Translations under genes and position numbers: made by a program
Shown here: positions 1 through 6,830 of the stretch, piece by piece
Numbering within the stretch: position 1 is the first letter of the stretch
Layout of the letters: each line of letters begins with the position of its first letter
NCBI GenBank assembly: GCA_050945315.1
Contig: JBMNSS010000066.1
Coordinates: forward strand, 1 to 13,694
Direction of reading: 5' to 3'
Length of the DNA stretch: 13,694 nt
Origin: DTU080 sp050945315
GTDB lineage: Bacteria; Bacillota; Limnochordia; DTU080
The notes under the pieces: model-generated
Seen by the model: only the letters and a program-made list of their open reading frames with translations
Databases searched by the model: none
Told to the model about the DNA's origin: nothing

Positions 1-1003
1 CGCGCCTGCGTTCAGAATACCGACCGAAGGATCCAACGATGGCGCCCAACTCGATATCCCATCCAAAAAGACGAGTCTTGATGTTCCCGTAGTCGCAAAA
101 GACCCCGATGCGAACCGTGGTACCACTGGCCAAGGAGTCCGACGGATCAACGGTTACAGTGAGGTCTTCTATCATGTCGGGCCAATCGACGTACTGGTTC
201 GCCCAGGCTTTGGTACCAACACCCATCATCTTGTCTCTCGATTCCTTTTCCGAGTCAGTCCGGCATTGGTAGGCGTTGCTGAGCTCCCAGAGATACTCAC
301 CAAGACTGCACATAGCCGAATCCATGATCTCCTTCAGTCTGAGGTTCTCTCGTGCTCCGCTTTTGTCCACTGTCTGCCCGTAAAGCCCGGCGATGAAACG
401 GGTGGTGGAAGTACCATCCCAAAGGTAGCCAGCGTGTCCATAGCCAAGCAGCCGGCTTACCCTACCCTCTGAAATGAGGATGTGTTCACCCATCGGCAAG
501 TAGAGAATGTCAAGTTCAGTCAGTTCATGAAACAACGTCGCAAGGTCAAGCATGATGGGTCCCAGTCTGTGGATTGGAAGCATTTCAATATTGCTTGGCA
601 GCAACGGGACACCTTCCGCCCAAGGACGGGCGGTAGCCCAAAGAGGGTAAGGCGTGCTGAGGCTGGATTCGTTGACAGAGATGTGCTCAATGTCAGAGGC
701 ATCTATGAAATCAATAAACAAGTGGGAAGGAAGCCGCGCCGGAAGAAGTCTGGCTTCGGCTATAGGCAGAGATGACAGAGTCTGCTCTGCGAGTCTTTGT
801 TCGAGTCGCGCCTGTTGCCAGCAGCGCGCCGAGTAGCTACTCTTCTCCTCATCGGGTTGCTGTCGCGGGACTCGTACAGCCCACTTCCCACCACTGAGGT
901 CAGCAACCCGAAAAACAAGGGATCGTGAGTCTGTGTCTGGCGTGGACACCATGGTGCCCTTAACCCATTCGCCGTCGATATATACCTCTATCTCTTCACC
1001 CAT
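1..1003 (-). CDS. Degenerate protein-kinase-like protein, 5' part only (3' end outside window)
   Basis: An open frame of 334 codons without a stop runs from the ATG at 1003 off the left edge, so the protein is incomplete at its C-terminus. Its layout follows the eukaryotic-type Ser/Thr kinase fold. An N-lobe-like stretch has GGKWAVRVPR where kinases have the VAVK strand (Lys replaced by Arg) at about residue 40, followed by a charged helix. Then comes a C-lobe-like stretch LATLFHELTELDILYLPMGE, HILISEGRVSRLLGYGHA, and a later SLGEYLWEL resembling YSLGVLLYEL. The HRD aspartate, the catalytic-loop asparagine (His here) and DFG (GYG here) all appear lost, so I infer a pseudokinase or ligand-binding relic of the fold. 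The part beyond about residue 270 looks beta-rich and is unrecognised. The start overlaps a small upstream ORF. A TTG four codons upstream (with GAGAGG before it) is an alternative start. The open frame is solid; the family assignment by eye is moderate. Confidence 0.6.
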   Translation of the reverse strand, partial: MGEEIEVYIDGEWVKGTMVSTPDTDSRSLVFRVADLSGGKWAVRVPRQQPDEEKSSYSARCWQQARLEQRLAEQTLSSLPIAEARLLPARLPSHLFIDFIDASDIEHISVNESSLSTPYPLWATARPWAEGVPLLPSNIEMLPIHRLGPIMLDLATLFHELTELDILYLPMGEHILISEGRVSRLLGYGHAGYLWDGTSTTRFIAGLYGQTVDKSGARENLRLKEIMDSAMCSLGEYLWELSNAYQCRTDSEKESRDKMMGVGTKAWANQYVDWPDMIEDLTVTVDPSDSLASGTTVRIGVFCDYGNIKTRLFGWDIELGAIVGSFGRYSERRR

Positions 1004-1097
1004 GTAGCTCAAGCCGCCCTCTCAAATCCTTGTAAAAGCCAATGTGACCGTTCAAAAACAGAATAATCTCTTTAGGTTTTTGTTCTTCTACACTCAA
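996..1097 (-). CDS. Small ORF (33 aa, TTG start) overlapping the kinase-like gene
   Basis: A TTG at 1097 is preceded seven bases upstream by a strong ribosome-binding sequence, GAGAGGAG (about 1105-1112). It opens a 33-residue frame that begins MSVEEQKPKEIILFLNGHIG and ends in a TGA. That TGA lies inside the first codons of the kinase-like gene (ATGGGTGA, an 8-base overlap). The overlap implies translational coupling. The ribosome-binding site is better than any in front of the downstream ATG, which supports real translation here. No family is recognised. It could be a leader peptide, a small partner protein, or the true N-terminus of the kinase-like protein separated by a frameshift. Confidence 0.45.
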   Translation of the reverse strand: MSVEEQKPKEIILFLNGHIGFYKDLRGRLELHG

Positions 1098-2232
1098 AAC
1101 TCAGCTCCTCTCGCGACTATAGAACTTGCCGTTCTGCAGGGATCGCCCGAAAGAGCACGGTTTCCGATCGATATGTGAGACTGATCTATTGTCGGAGTGT
1201 TGGTGAATTCAAATAAGAAAGGGGCCTGAGTCCTTCGAACCAGAGGGAAAGGAGCGCTCCGGTGCGGCTTCAGTGCTATGGAGACGTTGCTTCCAAAGGG
1301 CGGTTATCTGCAGCAGGTGACCCTTGCAGGTTGGCACTCACTACTGACCCTTACCTGAGTCTGTCGGGTCTCCTCCACCTTCGATCGCGTGGGACGGAGA
1401 CTAGGGTCACTTGACGGCGCCAGCGAAAGCCAACTCCAGTTTCGAGCGATCCATTCACCGGTACGAGGACTGGCATTCACGGACCCGGGCGCATTGAAAC
1501 CCGAACCGGTCTCTTGTAGCGCGCCAATCGTGCTGCCATGCCGTTCTTGGATCACAACTCCGACCTCAAAACAACCCTTCCGCATGCCTTCTCGAGTGAT
1601 GTCTCTATAGCAGAAGCAGTCCCCTTTTCATTGTCAGCAGCCATGAGGAACGCTCCCGAAACGTCACAACAGGTAAAGAGAGTCTGTCCAGACGGTACCG
1701 GCGATGCCATTAATGGTTTCACAACGTCTGTCTCCGGATCCGAAGAAATGCTCTTTCACACTCGACAACAGAAAGCCTCAGGGTCAGTCCTCTCAGCATC
1801 GAAGCCATAGTGCCCACATCGCGTGCGATGGTTGCTGAGAACGTCATACCAGGTTGAGTCCACTCCCACAAGTGCCGTCACGGCGGAGCAACGTACCGTC
1901 AAGACCGGAGAGAAGCAGATTTTTTTTGCAGGCTGTCTTGTCTCACTACACAAGACCTTGTCCAAAGCAACAGTCGCCCTTGGTACAGCAGACGGTATGA
2001 GTGCGTGATCCGCGCCGTGATCAACAGCCGTTGTGCGCCGGCACCACGGGTGCTCAAAACCGCCTTCCGGGGCATCGCTAAGGCATTTTGATGCTGAGCT
2101 TTGCCGGTGACCGACACGCCGAAGTTGCCAAGAGGAACGCACAGGACTACCATACCTGTTACCTCCCTCTCTGTATGATGATCGTAGTACAGACAGCCGG
2201 TACCCCCATCGGCTGGGCTAGGAGGGAGCAAC
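1098..2232. other. 1.1-kb stretch with no recognisable gene
   Basis: No frame here gives a protein I recognise. Several frames of 60-130 codons exist on both strands. The longest (minus, 2142 to 1756) continues in the same frame past its TGA for about 60 more codons, so a decayed minus-strand gene is possible. Other visible items are a run of eight T at 1920-1927, a perfect 7-bp inverted repeat at 1935-1956, and weak palindromes. No tRNA or rRNA signature was seen. The promoters of the minus-strand kinase-like unit and of plus-strand mtaB must lie in this stretch, but no convincing -35/-10 pair stood out. Confidence 0.5.
1935..1956. repeat. Perfect 7-bp inverted repeat with 8-base loop
   Basis: GTCTTGT (1935-1941) and ACAAGAC (1950-1956) are exact inverted copies around CTCACTAC. 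A T8 run lies seven bases to the left (1920-1927), on the wrong side for a plus-strand terminator, and it reads as A8 after the hairpin on the minus strand. It may therefore be an RNA structure or a protein-binding site rather than a terminator. Confidence 0.4.
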
Positions 2233-3585
2233 ATGAAAGCGTACAGCAGACTGGCCATCAACACTCCCGCCGGACTGGTGTTCGGCAAAGCGCCTCACCG
2301 GTCACAACCAAGAACGGCATGGCCATCGGCGGCGGATTGGTTTACCCGGAAGTCAACTTCACTCTTCCACCGCTTGACATCAACGCCGATACGATGCCGA
2401 CCGTCCGAGAGCAATACACCAACATGATTGACGAGATCTGTCGCCGTGCGGTGGAGCTGCAAGTGCCTGGTCTGGTTGTGGAGTTCGAACTGTTGCCGCC
2501 CATGACATTGGTGCCGGAGTGGGGAGCAGAAATCACCGCGATCCTGCGGGCGACTCTCAATCGTTATGCTGAAAGCGACGGACTGACCTCAGCACTGCGA
2601 GTCACCCCCAATGACATCAGGGAGTACGAACGTCCGCCGATGTTGAGAGAAGGCCATCTGTGGCAGAAAATGGCGCGCAGCTTTGAGCTGAATGCTCAGG
2701 CCGGTGCCGACTTCCTTTCCATCGAGTCTACAGGCGGGAAAGAAGTCCATGACGACGCCACCATCATGTGCGACTTGCCGGGAGCGCTCTTCTCCTTGGG
2801 AGTCCGGGCTGTCGAGACATGACCTGGCTGTGGCAGATGATCACCGACACAACCGAGCGAACGGGCACCATCGCAGCCGGAGACTCAGCCTGCGGCTTCG
2901 GCAACACCGCCATGATGCTGGCCGAGAAACGCTACATTCCCCGGGTATGGGCTGCCGTGATTCGGGTGATGACGGTGGCGCGGTCGCTAGTGGCCTACGA
3001 GCAAGGTGCGGTCGCCCCGGCAAGGACTGCGCGTACGAGAACCGGCACCTTAAGGCGATTACCGGTTATCCCATGTCCGGAGAAGGAGCGGAAGCGGCTT
3101 GTGCTCACCTGTCGCCGATTGGCAATATCGCCAAGACGGCGGCCGACCTGTGGAGCAACGAATCGGTGCAGAATCTGAGATTGCTGGGCGGCATGGCACC
3201 CACGGTCTCCCTGGAACAGCTTGTCTATGCCACCCGGTTGATGAACGTCGCCGTCAACAAGGGACCGGAGGCTGTTCTGCTGCGCGATTGGTTTACCGAG
3301 AGTGATGCCCGGTTCGATCCGCAAGCGGACGTGTTGCGGCCGGACGTGGTAATCGAGCTGGCGAAAGAGATTGTAGCCGCGCCGACACCGTACCTGCGCA
3401 CCCGTCAAGCCGCCCTTGCCACACTGGCCTGCCCGCTGCCCTCCGGCAACCTGGATATGAACGAGAGGGAGCGCTCCTGGTTGGATCGCCTGTCTCACCA
3501 AGCCGACACCTTGCCGGAAGACGAGGATACCCTCATCGGCGAGATCAGACCAGCCCTTGGCCCGGAAAAAGCAAGGCTGGACTAA
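2233..3585 (+). pseudogene. mtaB: mtaB, methanol:corrinoid methyltransferase, broken by three frameshifts
   Basis: MtaB uses zinc to move the methyl group of methanol onto the Co(I) corrinoid of MtaC. The ATG at 2233 follows AGGAGGG at ideal spacing and starts MKAYSRLAINTPAGLVFGKAP. The rest of the protein is present at nearly full family length (about 451 codons), but the frame changes three times: near 2293-2300, 2802-2807 and 3010-3016. Each change behaves like loss of one base, so the last segment is back in the starting frame. Family landmarks are clear: VVEFELLPPMTL, LSIESTGGKEVHDD, AAGDSACGFGNTAM, GKDCAYE, HLSPIGNIA and LWSNESVQN. The zinc ligands of characterised MtaB correspond to the Glu of IESTGG and the Cys of DSACGF and KDCAYE, and all are kept. 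No nonsense codons occur within the correct frames, so the breakage is recent or partly a sequencing artefact. The stop is TAA at 3583. Confidence 0.9.
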
Positions 3586-3646
3586 TACGGCTTAAACGTG
3601 TAGAGCCGCGGATCGAGACATCATTGATCTTTGCGAAAGCGAGGAG

Positions 3647-4010
3647 ATGCAGAATGGAGATCAGACAGACATAGCCACTGCGACTATCAACGACAAGGCC
3701 GCCAAAGTGGGACAATCGATATCAATGGGGCACTCGTCGCCCATATTTCTCCGGACACCATCATCCTCGACGGTTTGATTACCGGTATGCAGGTGATTGC
3801 CGAGCGTTAGCTCTGGGTGTGGTATGGGTACAGTGGGGGTTTTTCGTGGCCAAAAATGGGGATTCTCAAGTGGCCATTGACATTGAGAAAAACGATATTT
3901 ACGCACTGGAGGCCCTTATTGCCGCCCGGGCCATGGCCACCGGGTTGAACATCGCCAAACCGTTGATCTCCAACGCCGAGTGGAGTGATGTGCTATCAGC
4001 TCCCCAGTGA
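3647..4010 (+). pseudogene. mtaC: mtaC fragment: N-terminal cap of the methanol corrinoid protein, interrupted and truncated
   Basis: MtaC carries the corrinoid methylated by MtaB. The ATG at 3647 overlaps the GAGGAG motif, with another ATG at 3654. The frame that follows shifts once near 3715. It then reads ISPDTIILDGLITGMQVIAE, which is the helical cap motif of MtaC/MtbC-type corrinoid proteins (usual form IINDGLIPGMxVVGERF). A TAG follows immediately at 3808. After about 75 inserted bases the motif resumes in another frame as NDIYALEALIAARAMATGLN followed by IAKPLIS, matching the end of the cap helix bundle. The cobalamin-binding half with its DxHxxG motif is absent: the sequence goes straight into the regulator gene, and the fragment's TGA overlaps that gene's start. 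The position after mtaB matches the usual mtaBC order. It cannot make a working corrinoid protein. Confidence 0.8.
3809..3884. mobile_element. About 75-bp insert resembling an IS21-family end
   Basis: This stretch has no counterpart in MtaC and splits the motif between ITGMQVIAER and KNDIYALEAL. It holds two imperfect tandem copies of a 20-24-base unit, each of the form TGGGG...GTGGCCA, with GTGGCCA at 3846-3852 and again at 3870-3876. Repeated units of this size are a hallmark of IS21-family termini, and the wording (TGGCCACTTGAGAATCCCC on the minus strand) looks like that family to me. No transposase remains, so it would be a deletion relic or solo end. The family call is made from memory. 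Confidence 0.4.
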
Positions 4011-5140
4011 TGGAAGCGAAACTGATCGCTCGCTATGAAGAAGTGGCTCGCCAGTACACCGGTGAGTATCCCGCCGCGCCGCTGGCCTTGCTGACAACCG
4101 ACGGGAGGCAGGTCGCCGGAGTGCATCCATGCCCCGCCTGCCGAGACGAGCCGCGGTTTCCGGCTGCGCTGGCCCGTGAGAGCCTCCGCTGGGGTGAAGC
4201 CACCATCTCTGAGTGCCCACACAGCGTCTGCTTGTGGGCGGTACCGGTTACCGACAACAACGAACTCGTAGGAAGCCTGTTGTCCGGTTCTGTCCTGCCG
4301 CACGACATTAGCCAGGTCAGTCAACTGACCGATGCCGCCCGCCGCCTATGCCAACTGGCCTGCAAGGCCAACCTCTCCAACGCAGTATTGCCGGCGTGTC
4401 ACGCCGAACAGGCCGCCCGAGAAGCGGACAAGGCGCAAGCGATCCACTCGCTCAAGGGCGACATGTACCATACGGTACGCTAGGTCTACCTGCGCGAGGA
4501 GGCGAACCTCATCACCGCCATCAAGACCGGGGAACGGCGACGGGACCGAGAAGTCCTCAACTGCATTCTCGGCGGCATCTATGTCCTCGGCGGCCAGGAC
4601 TTCGAGTTGTTGAACGCCCTCCTGCTGGCATTGGTCGTGGTCATCTACCGCACTGCGGTGGAAGCCGGCGGCGATCCGATAGAACTGTTGGGCCTGAACT
4701 ACGCCTCCCTGGAGGAGTATGCCGTAATGGATGATGAAGAAGCACTGACCGCGTGATTGGTGTCCCATCTCGAGCGGTTGATGGACAGTATCCGCTATCG
4801 CGGGGAACGCCCCGTCGAGGTACTGTTGCAGGTAGCTTTACGCTACATGCGCGAGCATTGTTCGGAGCCGATCACCTGCGATGACGTGGCTGCCGCAGCC
4901 CTGATGAGTCCGTCACATCTCTCCCGCATGCTGCGAGAAAAGCTGAATCGCAGCTACACGGAGTTGTTGGCCGAGATGCGCGTCACCGAAGCCCGACACC
5001 TGCTGTTGCGCAGTCGCAAGAGCCTGGCACAGGTGGCGGCGGAAGTCGGTTTTTCTGACCAAAGCTACTTCACCAAGGTGTTCAAGCAGCATACAGGAAT
5101 GACACCCGGCGAGTACCGCCGCCGGCACCCGCATCCGTAG
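4007..5140 (+). pseudogene. PocR-type sensor / AraC-family regulator with two in-frame stops
   Basis: One frame of 378 codons runs from GTG (4007; ATG at 4010) to TAG at 5138, interrupted by TAG at 4481 (codon 159) and TGA at 4754 (codon 250). Residues 20-155 look like a PocR ligand-binding domain, with HPCPACRDEP, SECPHSVCLWAVPV and ELVGSLLSGSVLP. The middle reads through as REEANLITAIKTGERRR and IELLGLNYASLEEY. Residues 282-375 are a classic AraC DNA-binding domain with two helix-turn-helix motifs, ITCDDVAAAALMSPSHLSRM and AEVGFSDQSYFTKVFKQHTG followed by MTPGEY. The stops are most simply CAG-to-TAG and TGG-to-TGA changes. The gene presumably controlled the mta genes in front of it. A 127-codon piece starting at TTG 4757, directly after the TGA, could still give a lone DNA-binding domain by reinitiation. 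Confidence 0.8.
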
Positions 5141-5342
5141 CAGCCTGAGCCCTACCAAGACTATGACCGTCTCCCGGAGCCCGTCCGTCAGTGGTCCGCA
5201 CAGGTGAGCAGCCTCACACGGCAGACGCGTCGCAGGCAGCTGCGCCGCCTTTTCGTCGTATAGAGATCGGAGATCTCCTTTAGCTCCGTCAGAGACTCCT
5301 CTCGCGCCGCATCCATCTCACAAGAGGATATGGCATCGTGAC

Positions 5343-6575
5343 CTACCGGCCAAAGACGGCCGTGAACTCAACCTCCAACAGGGCCTGCACCTCCTCGAGA
5401 GCAGCCTTCGGCGATTTTCTAAGCGCCGCTACATCCGCCATCGCCGCCTGAGTTTGGTTGATGAAGGGGGGATGCCATAGCGGAGGACGCCCCCAGGCCT
5501 CTTCGGCTTGAGCCAAAAGGATTCTCTGAGGCAGTGGAAGCTCACTTCGGATCAAAGCGATGGCATCCAGACGCGTCGGTAAGCGTGTCGTCTGATGCCA
5601 CCAAGCCACCTGAGTCTCTTTGCGAGAGAGCCAGTTTAACAAGAGTCTGGTCCCTTCCGTAACATCGGCACCGATCGGTATCGAGTGTGCGGTGCCGCCC
5701 ATCCAGGTACCGTTACAGCCGTATTCGGGATGGGGGACCTTCCCGACACCGTAGCTGAAATACGGATATCTGGCGGCGATGATACCCACCTGACCGCTTT
5801 CGTGAGCGATCATGGCCAGCCTGCCTTGGTAAAAAGGATCGGTACCCAAAGACGCCGAGACCGCGGCGTAGCTGTAGCGCTCACCGTAGCTTTGAATCCA
5901 CTCAAATCCCCGTATGTGATTCGGCGTGTTCACCGTCGGCAGCTTTGTCACCGAATCATAGATATCGCCTCCGAAGGTGTAGAGCCAACCCACGGCGTAC
6001 CAGTTTCCCGTCCAAGGAACAAAACCCAGTTGTGTGAACCTGCCTTCACCGTCAGCTATGGTCAGTTTTCTGGCCATATCATCCAGCTCCGCTAAGGTGG
6101 CAGGCGCCCGTGAATCGTCAAAACCTCCTTGCCCCAACAGATCCCTGTTCCAGTACAGCCCACGGATGTCGGTGTCCCAGGGCACACCGTAGCAGAGGCC
6201 TTCATGTACTACTTCGCTGTAGGTACCCGGCAACCAGGCCTTGCGCACCGGCGTGTCAACCATCCTGTCAAGCGGTTGGAGGAATCCCTTGTGGGCCAGC
6301 TCGCGAATATGCGACCTTTCACAATGAACGATATCCGGCGGCGCACCTCCCGCGATGAGCGTCACAAGCCTGTCAATCCCACCTCCACCTCTTAAGACCT
6401 CGACCTCTATTCCGGGATGCTCCTTTTTGAACTGTTCGACCAGCCCCAGATACACCGGGTCAACAACGTCTTCTGCGTACCAGTTGTATTGATAGAGTAC
6501 TTTGGCCAGGACCGAGGGGACTGCGCACAAACCAGCCAACGCGATGAAAACGCCAAGCATACCTATTCGACGCAA
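5343..6575 (-). CDS. ABC transporter sugar-binding protein (family 1 extracellular solute-binding)
   Basis: This 410-residue exported protein binds a sugar or oligosaccharide outside the membrane and hands it to an ABC permease. The start is TTG at 6575 (MRRIGMLGV), chosen because AGGAGGTG lies eight bases before it. A signal peptide ends near VPSVLA at residue 24, with no lipobox Cys. The mature part has the family pattern: LVEQFKKEHPGIEVEVL, then VTLIAGGAPPDIVHCE, ELAHKGFLQPLD, YGVPWDTDIRGLYWNRDL, and FYQGRLAMIAHESGQVG, ending in helices. No permease or ATPase genes are next to it, so it is an orphan in this window. It lies tail-to-tail with the dead regulator and downstream of the polysaccharide genes, from which a terminator separates it. 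A striking palindrome sits about 50 bases upstream of its start. Confidence 0.88.
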   Translation of the reverse strand: MRRIGMLGVFIALAGLCAVPSVLAKVLYQYNWYAEDVVDPVYLGLVEQFKKEHPGIEVEVLRGGGGIDRLVTLIAGGAPPDIVHCERSHIRELAHKGFLQPLDRMVDTPVRKAWLPGTYSEVVHEGLCYGVPWDTDIRGLYWNRDLLGQGGFDDSRAPATLAELDDMARKLTIADGEGRFTQLGFVPWTGNWYAVGWLYTFGGDIYDSVTKLPTVNTPNHIRGFEWIQSYGERYSYAAVSASLGTDPFYQGRLAMIAHESGQVGIIAARYPYFSYGVGKVPHPEYGCNGTWMGGTAHSIPIGADVTEGTRLLLNWLSRKETQVAWWHQTTRLPTRLDAIALIRSELPLPQRILLAQAEEAWGRPPLWHPPFINQTQAAMADVAALRKSPKAALEEVQALLEVEFTAVFGR

Positions 6576-6626
6576 GGGTATCGCACCTCCTTATTTAGAT
6601 ACCTCGCTGAGGGTTGTGTGCAGGCC

Positions 6627-6645
6627 GAGAAACGTACCGTTTCTC
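6627..6645. promoter_or_regulatory. Operator-like palindrome upstream of the sugar-binding protein gene
   Basis: GAGAAACG-TAC-CGTTTCTC is a perfect inverted repeat with 8-bp arms. It lies about 50 bases upstream of the TTG start at 6575, just downstream of an AT-rich stretch (6646-6700) that could hold the promoter. GAAA/TTTC arms with a CG step are typical of LacI-type operators. A matching half-site, GAGAAACGGT, occurs at 6729-6738. No regulator of that type is in the window. A leader-RNA hairpin is the alternative. Confidence 0.5.
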
Positions 6646-6798
6646 ATTCTCTTTGCCTATATCTTATAGTTATCTATTTTTAGGGAATATCCTTTGATAC
6701 AAAACCGTTGCCCGTGCCCTACCGAACGGAGAAACGGTCATCAACACGGACGCCCACCTCAACTGAGCGATCGACAGGACTCTGCCCCCAACAAAGAA

Positions 6799-6822
6799 GA
6801 AGCCCCGCATCCGCAGGGCTTC
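6799..6822 (-). terminator. Rho-independent terminator after the LamG-like gene
   Basis: GAAGCCC (6799-6805) and GGGCTTC (6816-6822) pair perfectly around a ten-base loop. On the minus strand the hairpin is followed by TTCTTTGTT, a fair T-rich tail. It begins nine bases after the TGA of the LamG-like gene, so it ends that two-gene transcript before the sugar-binding protein gene. Confidence 0.75.
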
Positions 6823-6830
6823 GTCGTCCG

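Noticed and set aside
482..836. Plus-strand ORFs opposite the kinase-like gene
   Set aside because: They lie entirely opposite a 334-codon open minus-strand frame with family-like motifs, and their own products are unlike any protein.
1225..1260. tRNA-like TTCGAA loop near 1237
   Set aside because: The flanking bases cannot form the T-stem, and no acceptor or anticodon arms are present.
2088..2822. A 244-codon gene starting at 2088
   Set aside because: Only its part after about 2298 is MtaB. The first 70 codons are read from the leader and the wrong frame; the true MtaB start is at 2233 with a good ribosome-binding site.
5263..5278. Palindromic GAGATCGGAGATCTCC between the regulator and the sugar-binding protein
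   Set aside because: The arms are short, there is no T-tract on either side, and it lies downstream of two convergent genes; not enough for a terminator or operator call.
5188..5316. Minus-strand 42-codon ORF (begins MDAAREESLTELKEISDLYT)
   Set aside because: The first half looks protein-like, but there is no ribosome-binding site and the second half is arginine-rich and unlike a folded protein, so I do not call it.
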